Assembly: GCA_964503315.1 (NCBI GenBank)
Contig: CAZCZL010000007.1
Span: forward strand, 1-64,000
Length of the DNA: 64,000 bases
Origin: FEB-12 sp964503315
GTDB lineage: Bacteria; Zixibacteria; MSB-5A5; GN15; FEB-12
Direction: 5' to 3'
In this document: one piece after another, positions 45,011-53,491 of the stretch
How the letters are laid out: each line of letters opens with the position of its first letter
Numbering within the stretch: the stretch's first letter is position 1
Program-made: the position numbers and the translations under genes
The notes under the pieces: model-generated
The model's input: the letters and a program-made list of their open reading frames with translations, nothing else
Told to the model about the DNA's origin: nothing
The model's database searches: none

Positions 45011-46336
45011 TTAAGCGACCGGCTCTTTCGAGATCGTCTGGTCGATATTCTCAAGCTGCTTCTTCAATTTCGCTTCGATATCGAGAATGTAGGTCTCCGC
45101 GTGGTAGACCGTCGTATCGAAACTGGCGAGGTTCTTCAACTCTTCCATCACCGAACTGATCGTATTCACGCCATTGGTGATGATCGTCATTGCGCTGCGC
45201 AACTGTCCGGTCTGATCCTGGATCGTCCCTTTGGAGATACCGTACTCAATCAACTGGGCACGGCCCAGAATGGTCGCGGTCGCGTTATTCATGTAATGAT
45301 TGAAGGTCGCGGTGATCGTCTTGAGCGATTCGAGCGCCAGTTTCTTCATCTGGTCGCGTGCTATCTGCTGCTGCATCTGGCGGTTCTCGCGAAGCAGATT
45401 CTCCGTCGTGATATACTGCTCGAACAGCATCCTGTTCGCTTCCACCAGTAGCTCTTCCGTCGAGCCGATCTCGATCTCCATGAACTTGGCTTCGGCGATC
45501 GTTCGTGTCGGCAACTGTTCTTCTATGCGGTTCAGCGCTTCCGGTGTAAACCCGAGCGAGATGCGTATGGTATCTTTGTTCTCGTGCGCGAAACTGAGGT
45601 CTTTCTGCTTCCCTTCGGCAATGGAGAACCGGGAGATATGATTCGCCAGATTGACCGCCTGGCTCAGCCCGATCTCACTGCGCGTCGCCGAATCGGGCGG
45701 GAAGACCATATGGTGCATCCCGACCGCCTCGCAGATCCTCTCCGGAATATGCCACTGCTCCAGCAGGAATTTCCCGACACGCGCGTGGTTGGTTCCCCAG
45801 AGATTCTCTTCCAACTCGACCAGATTCTCTCCCTGCTGGACCTGCTGCCATATCTGGCGGTAACGGTCGGGGAAGGAGTTTTCCAGAACAAGTATTCCGA
45901 TATCATGCAGGAGTCCGGCGACAAACGCTTCTTCTGATGGCTTTTTGCCCAGCGCTTCGTAGATCATCCGCGAACCGATCGCCACTTCCAGCGAATGCCG
46001 CCAGAACCGCGTCCTGTTTATCTGCGTTTTCCAGTCGCCGACCAGCTTGTAGACCGAGGATGACAGCGCCAGCGCCGTGATGGTCCGCATTCCCAGCGTC
46101 ACTACCGCTTGCGTGACCGTGGATATGCTTCGTCCGGCGCCGTAATAGGGGGAATTGGCGATCCGCAACACCTTCGCGGTCATCGCGGGATCATGCATCA
46201 GAACTTTGGCAAGTTCTGCCGACGATGAGTCCTCTTCGCGAGTAACGCGAAGTACCTCCGCCAGGGTCTGGGGGAGGGAGGTCAGCTCCTTGTGGTCGCT
46301 GAGGATCTTGGCAAATATCTCTGTTTGCATCGCCAT
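45011..46336 (-). CDS. HDOD-domain signalling protein with a histidine-kinase-like dimerisation segment
   Basis: 441 residues. The HDOD domain (about 15-220) has the LPQTLAEVLRVTREEDSSSAELAKVLMHDPAMTAKVLRIANSPYYG opening and the later VAGLLHDIGILVLE and GTNHARVGKFLLEQW segments; it is a non-catalytic relative of HD phosphohydrolases used in signalling. A helical linker leads to residues 340-380. There TFNHYMNNATATILGRAQLIEYG resembles a histidine-kinase H-box (His-x-x-x-N-N with the flanking helix). No ATPase domain follows. Cytoplasmic. Partner signalling proteins are not adjacent. Confidence 0.82.
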   Translation of the reverse strand: MAMQTEIFAKILSDHKELTSLPQTLAEVLRVTREEDSSSAELAKVLMHDPAMTAKVLRIANSPYYGAGRSISTVTQAVVTLGMRTITALALSSSVYKLVGDWKTQINRTRFWRHSLEVAIGSRMIYEALGKKPSEEAFVAGLLHDIGILVLENSFPDRYRQIWQQVQQGENLVELEENLWGTNHARVGKFLLEQWHIPERICEAVGMHHMVFPPDSATRSEIGLSQAVNLANHISRFSIAEGKQKDLSFAHENKDTIRISLGFTPEALNRIEEQLPTRTIAEAKFMEIEIGSTEELLVEANRMLFEQYITTENLLRENRQMQQQIARDQMKKLALESLKTITATFNHYMNNATATILGRAQLIEYGISKGTIQDQTGQLRSAMTIITNGVNTISSVMEELKNLASFDTTVYHAETYILDIEAKLKKQLENIDQTISKEPVA

Positions 46337-46458
46337 ACGCCGGTATTGGGTATATCGGCGGATTGGCTAACTAATTGAGTCCATGTTCCCGAAGGGCAGG
46401 CAGATACGGGGGGATTGTTCAGACAGGGGAGGGGCACGCCGCCCCTCCCCGAAATCGG

Positions 46459-47631
46459 CTAATAGCAGACCGGCAGCGACTGGGTCACCCCCAGCAAATA
46501 CGCGATGATCATTGATAGGTCAGTCAGATCAAGAACCCCGTTGCAGTTGACATCTCCCGGTGGGTAGCTGATCGGTGGCCCGACCACAAAACCGACAGGC
46601 AGGTCTGCCTGCGGCAGCGCCACCTCTAACTGCGAGGTCGCGTTCTGAATCTGGATCGAGCTGAAGTAGTTCCCTTCCGGCAACATCGTGCCGTCAGCGG
46701 TCACTTGGAACGTCACCGGGGTGGTGAGACTGCCGGCCGGAAGGCCGAGCATCTTAACCCACGAGTCAGCGGCGCTTAGGTCAAAAGTGATGGCTGTGCC
46801 ACTCGAAGTGAACGATACGTCGAAGGTATCCCGCGCCATCTTCCCGGCCGCGCCGTCAAAGGTCAGACTGCTGACCGACATCTTGAGCGTATCCGGCGGG
46901 AACTGGTGTTCGTAAAAAACGATCGTTGGCACCACCAGATCGCCGCCGCGAGAGATGCAAATACGACGGAACTGATCGATCTGATTCTCGACCAGAATGA
47001 GATCGGCTCCGGTCGAACCGGGAGTCAGTCGGCCAAACTTTAACCAATGGAGGTCCTGCTGTCCCGCCAGAACATCCTCTGTCCGATACTTGGCAAATCC
47101 ATAACTGGGCTTGGTCCTGTCCAAGTTCCAATAATTCCCCGCCGCAAATCCCTCATTCTCGAAATAATCACCGCTTGAAACGTATTGAAAGCCCCCGTTG
47201 CTTCCGGGCATCATCTGTAGAAACACACAGACACCTGCGGCACCCGGTTGCAGTGAACCCCTGATCGTCAGGACAACTTCATTGATGCCGTCCGGCACCG
47301 AGGTTAGCCGCGGAATAAAAAGCGTGTCGTTGGGCGACGGAGCAAAACTGTACGTCTGCGATGGCGAACAGTCGTAGACACCGTTTGGGTAGGTAATGAA
47401 CAGGTTCTCTACTATCCTGACAATGTCGCCATGGGCGACCCCTGTCCGGTCATCCATGTCCATCCGTGGCGTCCATGGTGAGGCATTGAAGTAGAAATGG
47501 CTGAAAAGATAGGCAATGTCCGCGATATCGATCTGTCCACTGCCATTGACATCTCCGCATTGCTGCGCCCGTGCAGGCAACGCGATGCAAAGAAGCACTG
47601 CTACAACCTGAAGCAATCTGTGGATTCTCAT
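46459..47631 (-). CDS. Secreted protein with dockerin-like halves at both ends
   Basis: 390 residues with a signal peptide (1-22). A calcium-binding dockerin-like half directly follows it (CGDVNGSGQIDIADIAYLFSHF) and another ends the protein (GDVNCNGVLDLTDLSMIIAYLLG). The middle is a beta-rich domain of cohesin-like length, but I cannot assign it to a family. Having the two halves at opposite ends is unusual, as dockerin repeats normally sit side by side. Probably surface-exposed or released, sharing the tail type with genes at 22.8-26.9 kb. Confidence 0.8.
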   Translation of the reverse strand: MRIHRLLQVVAVLLCIALPARAQQCGDVNGSGQIDIADIAYLFSHFYFNASPWTPRMDMDDRTGVAHGDIVRIVENLFITYPNGVYDCSPSQTYSFAPSPNDTLFIPRLTSVPDGINEVVLTIRGSLQPGAAGVCVFLQMMPGSNGGFQYVSSGDYFENEGFAAGNYWNLDRTKPSYGFAKYRTEDVLAGQQDLHWLKFGRLTPGSTGADLILVENQIDQFRRICISRGGDLVVPTIVFYEHQFPPDTLKMSVSSLTFDGAAGKMARDTFDVSFTSSGTAITFDLSAADSWVKMLGLPAGSLTTPVTFQVTADGTMLPEGNYFSSIQIQNATSQLEVALPQADLPVGFVVGPPISYPPGDVNCNGVLDLTDLSMIIAYLLGVTQSLPVCY

Positions 47632-47817
47632 TATCCACCCCTTTCCGTTTCTGTTTCGCGACCAAACAGCCAGACCACCACGAGTTCATCGTTCCCCGAG
47701 GTGTCATCTACTTCTATTTAGAATCTGAGAATATTGTCGGAAAAGACGCTTGATTACGAGCTTAACATAGAACGTTGAATCCATTATGTCAAGCGAAAAG
47801 GAAGGGGAAGTTGGCAC

Positions 47818-49059
47818 TCAGCGGGCTAAGTTGTCGAATAGTCGCTCCAGGCGGATGCGGAGCCGTTCCTTTTCCGACTCTCCGTAGGGACAACGCTGCT
47901 GCGCGAGCTTGGTGAATTCTATCGCTTTACTGAAGTTCTTCTCTTTATGCTCGTAGTACACCGCCAGTTCGACTGATGCCCGGTACCCCTCCCGACTGTC
48001 AGATCCTGACAGTGAGCGCCAAATGGCGACCGCCTCTCCCCAGTCACCTGTACGCTTCAACGCGGCCGCATGGAACATCTGCATCTCCGGCGACACTTCG
48101 CCGGTCGACTCATCCGCGATCCGCTTGCAGAGATTGAGCACCTGTGGATTCTTGTTTCTCCGACGGTAAACGCGCGAGAGAGAATAAAGATCATCCGTCT
48201 GGTCTAGCACCGCCCCCTCGGTAGCAAACGCGTTCGCCACATGACTCAGCAGAAAATGGAGACTGATAATATCATTCCGGTTATGTGTCAGCACTCCCGC
48301 CATGGTATCCAGCTTCTCGCTCGACAGCCACTCGAAATAAACCGATGGTACCAGATACCCGGGGATATCATCCTCGCGATGAAACTCAAACAGCCGACGC
48401 TCTACATGCGTGAGATTGCATTCTTTCAATCGACGTTTGAACAATCTCCGCGCCGAATGCAGCAGGTCGATATGCTCGCGATAGATCATCTCCCGCCCGA
48501 CCCGGTTGACTATCAATCTATCTCTTACGACCGGGATATCAAATGCCGCGCCATTGTAGGTAACGACAGACTTCTCCGGCCCGAACTCGGTCTGCAAGAC
48601 CTCGAGCATCGCCGCTTCATCGGAATAATCCGGTATGAGATACTGTCTGACCTCAAATCCACCCTCCACCACCGAACCGCACCCAATGAGAAACGGCACG
48701 ATCCCCACACCGCCTAAGCCGGTCGTTTCGGTGTCGAAATAGACGATTTGACGGATATCGATATCGCCATCCCGCTCCAGAGCGGTGAATGACGAATGCG
48801 GATGTATCGTCGCGTTCAGCGTCTCGTCCAACTTCACCTGACCGTGACGATACTCTGTCGGGAAAAATCGTTTGACCAGGACAAATCGTCCCGCGGGATG
48901 CTCCACCAACTCGCCCCCAAGTTCGCGCGCCATCCGTGAATAGCGCTCCGGTATCTCTCGCGCCGAACTCTCCTTCGCCTTATTTGATGACGAGGGAGAG
49001 GTCGCGACCAGCCGCGCCATGCCGCTCAGCTTCTCATTGAGACTTCGCGGCTTGTCCAT
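47818..49059 (-). CDS. YprB-like RNase H-fold exonuclease with TPR-type tail
   Basis: 413 residues. The YprB/DUF2100-type exonuclease core has VYFDTETTGLGG (Exo I, Asp and Glu), then VVTYNGAAFDIPVVRDRL (Exo II) and HNRNDIISLHFLL (Exo III, Asp), with the expected helical insert between. These acidic residues hold two metal ions. The C-terminal 150 residues form TPR-like helices (VYRRRNKNPQVLNLCKRI, ALKRTGDWGEAVAIWRSL). A repair or RNA-processing role is by family. It starts inside the upstream HEAT gene, overlapping by 26 bases. Confidence 0.86.
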   Translation of the reverse strand: MDKPRSLNEKLSGMARLVATSPSSSNKAKESSAREIPERYSRMARELGGELVEHPAGRFVLVKRFFPTEYRHGQVKLDETLNATIHPHSSFTALERDGDIDIRQIVYFDTETTGLGGVGIVPFLIGCGSVVEGGFEVRQYLIPDYSDEAAMLEVLQTEFGPEKSVVTYNGAAFDIPVVRDRLIVNRVGREMIYREHIDLLHSARRLFKRRLKECNLTHVERRLFEFHREDDIPGYLVPSVYFEWLSSEKLDTMAGVLTHNRNDIISLHFLLSHVANAFATEGAVLDQTDDLYSLSRVYRRRNKNPQVLNLCKRIADESTGEVSPEMQMFHAAALKRTGDWGEAVAIWRSLSGSDSREGYRASVELAVYYEHKEKNFSKAIEFTKLAQQRCPYGESEKERLRIRLERLFDNLAR

Positions 49060-49981
49060 TGGTCACGGCTTCAATAGCGGATTGTACTTTGAGGCGGGTA
49101 AAACGGTCCGGTTCGGACGCGAGGAAGGGCGCGCGAAAATCACACACATCAGTCGGGTCAGCCGTCACCAGCGCGACCGCGGCGTGCGCCCGACGGTTCG
49201 CGTCTTCGGATTTCGCCTGCGCCATAAGCGTATGTAGAGCTGTATCGGTTTTCATCAGTCCAAGCACCTGGCATCCCAGATGTCCTACCTGCCGATTCGA
49301 CGATTCCAGCGAATCGATTATCGTCTGCAACACCGTCGCGGTATCCAGCATCCCCAGCGATGACGCCGCGGTCATTCGTACGCCGTAGAACGAATCTCCC
49401 AGCAAATGCACCAGCTTCGGCACCGATCCCTGTACTTTCAGTTGCCCGGCCGCGACCGTCGCCGCTTTGCGTACCAGCATGATACTATCTTCCAGCGCCG
49501 TTATCACCGCGTCTGCCGCGCGACTGTCACCAATTCTCCCCAGCGACCCGATGGACTGCTCGCGCACCTGCCACCGCGGATGATTCGCCACACCGAGCAA
49601 TCCTATCACCGCCGCGGTATCTTTGATATCTCCGAGCGCCCAGGCCACTCGCTCGACCACCAGCCCTTTGGTGAATCCTAATGCTTTCAACAGATACGGC
49701 ACCGCCGGTGATCCGATCTTCTTCAGGATATTGATGATCGCCAGACGTTCACGCGGCGACTTTGTCTCCAGCTTATCAACCAGTATCGGGACAGCGTCGG
49801 CTCCCATCGCGGCGATAGAATCCTCCGCCGGCTTCACCATCGGCTGAAATTTCACTTCCCCCGATGACGCGATCACAAACAGCGAATCGATCTTCTTCTG
49901 CAACAGATTCTGGGCATCCGCCGTGTTCCCTATGAAGACAAACAGCAGGATGAGGGAGAGTATCGCTATCACATTCTTCAT
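49034..49981 (-). CDS. Exported HEAT-repeat protein
   Basis: 315 residues with a signal peptide (1-23). About seven HEAT units follow: GADAVPILVDKLETKSPRERLAIINILKKIG, SPAVPYLLKALG, AAVIGLLGVANHPRWQVREQSIGSLGRIGDSRAAD and more. They form a helical scaffold for protein binding. The start overlaps the stop of the upstream gene by four bases and the end overlaps the downstream exonuclease start, so the three form a coupled unit. Periplasmic; partners unknown. Confidence 0.85.
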   Translation of the reverse strand: MKNVIAILSLILLFVFIGNTADAQNLLQKKIDSLFVIASSGEVKFQPMVKPAEDSIAAMGADAVPILVDKLETKSPRERLAIINILKKIGSPAVPYLLKALGFTKGLVVERVAWALGDIKDTAAVIGLLGVANHPRWQVREQSIGSLGRIGDSRAADAVITALEDSIMLVRKAATVAAGQLKVQGSVPKLVHLLGDSFYGVRMTAASSLGMLDTATVLQTIIDSLESSNRQVGHLGCQVLGLMKTDTALHTLMAQAKSEDANRRAHAAVALVTADPTDVCDFRAPFLASEPDRFTRLKVQSAIEAVTNGQAAKSQ

Positions 49982-51930
49982 GGCTTCACCCCGGTGCTGT
50001 CTTTGGCGAAGAACTCAATATCCATCCCGCCTCCCCAGCGCGAGTCGGTTTTCCAGTACGAGTTCTCCTTGCCGTTGCCGGTATACTGATCCGCGCCCGC
50101 CAGATCCAGCAACAAACCTATCGACCCAAAATCCCGGCGCGTATCGCCGAACCCGTGCGTGTTTTTCGGATTCTTGATGAAATACCGGTCATCCCCTTCG
50201 TTATCCAAAAGCAGTCCCGCACCGTTGGCTGAGCCGGCTCCCTGCGAAAGGTCATATGCCGTGTAGGTGTCGTTCCCGTGACGGTCCAGCAGGATGCCGC
50301 ACGAATAATCATGCCCGCACCCGTGCATCAATCCCTTGCCGAAATAGACATCATGCCCGTAATCATCTACCAGAATGCCGAGCGTCATATGAGTCGCCGC
50401 CCCCTGCGCGTACTGATATGACTGGTAATTGTCATTCCCCGCCGAATCATACAACATCCCCAATGACCACCAGTAACTGGTCCCCTGGGCAAATATATCC
50501 GAGAAGTAGTTATCATTCCCTTTCAGGTCGATAAGGAAACCCAAGCCGCCCGAGGTCCAAGGACGCAATCCGTACCCGAACCCCTGTGACATCGAGAGGT
50601 AATGGTCATCATACCGAAGGACATCTTTGTATTTCCCACCGGCGTAATAGGAATCAGAGCCATCGAAATCGTACACGATCCCTGCCCCCTTGATAAATCC
50701 AAACCCCTGCGCATGCAGCGCGCCATTATAAATATCCCGTCCGGACTCATCGATCACGATCCCCATCCCGTATGTCCCCGCTCCCTGTACATGCGTGTCG
50801 CCATCATACCAGTCGTTCCCGGCGCCATCCCACAGCAACCCCATGCCGAAAAATCCCGAGCCTACACCGAACGATTTGCCGGAATATCGATCATTCCCTT
50901 CGAAATCCAGTAGAAGCCCGACCGACAGGCACCCCGACGCTATCGTAAAATCCGATTTTGCGTTGTACTGGTCATCTCCGGCGAGATCGATAATGATCAC
51001 CGGATGCGGATTCGCCGGGTCATAAGTCAGGTCATAGATATCATCGCCGCCAATATCGAGAATGAATTTGAAATCTCCGCTATAGATATCCCGTCCCGGT
51101 CCGCCGACTCGCCACCCCTGCTGTTTCCCCAGATATTTCTCGGTATTCGTTTTGTCCGGAATATAACCGACCGAATTGAGCAGTTTGTCGCGCGGTATCC
51201 CGCCTGAATCGGCGATCGTTTTGAGCGTCATCAGCTCCGGCATTATCTCTCGCAAGTAGCTGATTCCCGCCGCCAGTATCGGGTCACTGTTGATCTGCGC
51301 GCCGAAGGTCACAAACGTATCCGTTATCTTCTCTTCTGCTTTCTCCAGCGAGTCCAATCCTTCCACCCCGAGGAGCTCTTCCTCGACGCGCGTCACCAGC
51401 AGTTCCTTGAACTCATTTCTCAGGAATGCCTTCTGTTTGGCGGTCAATCCGGCCAGCACCGATTCGGTCGAGCGCGGGAAAACCACATGGATATAATTCC
51501 CCGACCGCGACAGCACCTGGTTCATCGCGAAATTGCTGTAGTAGAGATCATACTGCGCCTTCAGATCATCCGCGGTCGGCGGATACGCCCGCCCGCGCTT
51601 GGTCTGGTATTCCCCCTGGAGATCCTGAAAGAGTATCCCCGCTAGGATCTCCGGCTGTCCTTTCACGCACGCCTGCCGGATCTCCTTCGAGTAGGGGATC
51701 ATCTCAAGGGGCGACCGCATCAGGTCGGCGACTATCTTGAGTCGGAATGAATCCGGCTCCGTGTAATCCGACCGATAGGTGATATCCCCCGGCGACAGAT
51801 TGAGATATTCCATCAGATGGACCAGCCCCGCCATTTCGGGGGAGAGGTTATCCGATGGTTGCGTCGAATCCTGGGCAGAGACTGCCGAACTCAACAGCGC
51901 GATCAGTATGGTAATGAGTATTGTTTTCAT
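49978..51930 (-). CDS. Exported protein with Asp/Gly beta-solenoid repeats
   Basis: 650 residues with a signal peptide (1-20). Residues 20-310 are mixed helical with no known motif. Residues 310-640 hold about ten repeats of roughly 30 residues of the form G-x-G-[IL]-L-x-D-x-x-G-x-D-x-Y, followed by a QG or HG turn. They suit a calcium-stabilised right-handed solenoid, although they do not match RTX nonapeptides. Start at 51930 gives the signal peptide; a longer frame lacks one. First gene of the minus-strand unit with the HEAT and exonuclease genes. Probably on the surface; function unknown. Confidence 0.75.
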   Translation of the reverse strand: MKTILITILIALLSSAVSAQDSTQPSDNLSPEMAGLVHLMEYLNLSPGDITYRSDYTEPDSFRLKIVADLMRSPLEMIPYSKEIRQACVKGQPEILAGILFQDLQGEYQTKRGRAYPPTADDLKAQYDLYYSNFAMNQVLSRSGNYIHVVFPRSTESVLAGLTAKQKAFLRNEFKELLVTRVEEELLGVEGLDSLEKAEEKITDTFVTFGAQINSDPILAAGISYLREIMPELMTLKTIADSGGIPRDKLLNSVGYIPDKTNTEKYLGKQQGWRVGGPGRDIYSGDFKFILDIGGDDIYDLTYDPANPHPVIIIDLAGDDQYNAKSDFTIASGCLSVGLLLDFEGNDRYSGKSFGVGSGFFGMGLLWDGAGNDWYDGDTHVQGAGTYGMGIVIDESGRDIYNGALHAQGFGFIKGAGIVYDFDGSDSYYAGGKYKDVLRYDDHYLSMSQGFGYGLRPWTSGGLGFLIDLKGNDNYFSDIFAQGTSYWWSLGMLYDSAGNDNYQSYQYAQGAATHMTLGILVDDYGHDVYFGKGLMHGCGHDYSCGILLDRHGNDTYTAYDLSQGAGSANGAGLLLDNEGDDRYFIKNPKNTHGFGDTRRDFGSIGLLLDLAGADQYTGNGKENSYWKTDSRWGGGMDIEFFAKDSTGVKP

Positions 51931-52302
51931 GGATAGCTCAAATCTGACAGATTCAGCCCCAAAGGGCAACTACAACATCGTAGTAGATGCATCGGCCTTT
52001 CCAGACGAGAATCTGAGCATTGCTTGTAGGTCAGGAACCTTGCCCGAAGGGCGGCGGAGCCGGTTCCTGACATTACCCTTGTCGCGGAACAAGTTACCGT
52101 GAATCGTCAATAGGCAGACCATTTCCCGAATTGTTTCAAGCAGGTGCCCCCAACTGTTCCGTCAACTCCTAGCCCTCGCCAAACATCTCAAGGCTAAACT
52201 CTCATCTCAATCGCGCGAGGGCGAGACCTGAAGGCTCAAAAGACAAACGGCTCTTGACAAAACCGCCTCACCATTCGTTCTATTCTGAAAATGGGAGGAT
52301 AT
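51931..52302. promoter_or_regulatory. Divergent intergenic region with a palindrome
   Basis: About 370 bases. Near 52030-52075 a GTCAGGAACC / GGTTCCTGAC pair flanks a CCTTGCCCGAAGGG-type inner hairpin, an intergenic palindrome of a kind also seen near 58928. Promoters for the genes on both sides are expected here. No gene is supported. Confidence 0.5.
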
Positions 52303-53337
52303 ATGCCGCGCTCCATTTTCATCATTGTTGCACTACTGGCCAGCTTGGCGTTGACCTGCGATAGCCCGAACGAATCAAAGAATAGCCCCCCTCAAGATTA
52401 CATCGTTTATGCCCTGATCCAGGGAAGTGATTACAATTGCTTCCGGTATCACACGCTGACCAAAGAGATTGACTCGGTCACCCTCGAGCTTCCTCAAACG
52501 GAGATTGGATTTGGCCTAATGGCCGTTTCTCCCGATGGAACTAAGCTATACGTCGCGGCAGGATGGTTGGTGGTTGTGAACGCCTCAACCCTTGGGGTCG
52601 AAAAGCAGTTTGATTGGCAGAACGTCTCCAACGTGGTTGTCTCACCCGATGGCCGGCATATTGCCGTGCTCCGCGATTCACTCCATCTCATTCGAACAGA
52701 TGACTACTCTCAGGTGGCAGTTTACCCAATAGAGCCAATTGTTGCTGAATTCAGTGGTGACGGTCAGATGCTGTACTTCCAGAAATGGGGTGATACGCTA
52801 TTCTATGTTTCATTGTCTTCACCCAATGAAATAGGCAGGAAACGCATGCCGGGTCAGATAACTTGGTATTGGGGGCTCGCCGTCAATTATGACGGGTCGC
52901 AAGCCTTCGCATTCTATCGACGGTTTTCGATGTATGACCGGAACCTTGATTCCGTGGTCTTTCAGGAGTGGATTCCGGACGGAACAGGCGAAGTTGAGAT
53001 CTCTAAAGACGGTCGAAAAGTGTACGTATCATCGCCGGGAGAACAAGAATGGGGGCCGGCCAACTATTCATGGAAAGTATTCGATGTGTCACATCGGGCT
53101 TTCACAGACTCCATTACCTTTCCTTCAGAATGTCACGCGTATGGCTGGGAACCCATCGGCGAGTTTGAGATTACTCCCGATGGTCGACTAATAATCGGCA
53201 TTGACGCCAACAAAGACCTTGGTACAAGAGGCGATGATCTCTCGGTCTACGATCTCAAAACCGGTAGAGTCGACTTCGTCCGATGTTTCCGTCAAACTCG
53301 GTTTGGACTCTCTTGCCAATCGCGGATGATTGAATAG
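52303..53337 (+). CDS. Beta-propeller lipoprotein-like exported protein
   Basis: 344 residues. The N-terminal signal (MPRSIFIIVALLASLALTC) ends in a lipobox-like ALTC, so lipid anchoring is likely. Residues 30-340 are YncE/WD40-like strands with the MAVSPDGTKLYVAAG, NVVVSPDGRHIAVL and FEITPDGRLIIGID pattern. No enzyme motif is seen. I choose the ATG at 52303 since GGAGG lies just before it; a Met four codons upstream lacks a site. The body differs from neighbours in lower GC, which may hint at a separate origin. Confidence 0.75.
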   Translation: MPRSIFIIVALLASLALTCDSPNESKNSPPQDYIVYALIQGSDYNCFRYHTLTKEIDSVTLELPQTEIGFGLMAVSPDGTKLYVAAGWLVVVNASTLGVEKQFDWQNVSNVVVSPDGRHIAVLRDSLHLIRTDDYSQVAVYPIEPIVAEFSGDGQMLYFQKWGDTLFYVSLSSPNEIGRKRMPGQITWYWGLAVNYDGSQAFAFYRRFSMYDRNLDSVVFQEWIPDGTGEVEISKDGRKVYVSSPGEQEWGPANYSWKVFDVSHRAFTDSITFPSECHAYGWEPIGEFEITPDGRLIIGIDANKDLGTRGDDLSVYDLKTGRVDFVRCFRQTRFGLSCQSRMIE

Positions 53338-53491
53338 AGACTTCGGTTCGTTGTCGCCACACATCCCTTTGCCCGGCAGACGTCCCCGTCTCCCCTAACC
53401 CCCTCCACAAAAATCCTCTGGTCAATCCCGACCTTTCTTACTACCTTTCCCCGTACCCCCGCCGGGACACAAGTCGGGGAATACCAAAGAG
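53338..53491. repeat. Spacer with a degenerate GGCAGACG palindrome
   Basis: 154 bases before the biotin carboxylase gene. A decayed copy of the GGCAGACGTCCCCGTCT-type hairpin is at about 53375-53394. No gene supported. Confidence 0.6.
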
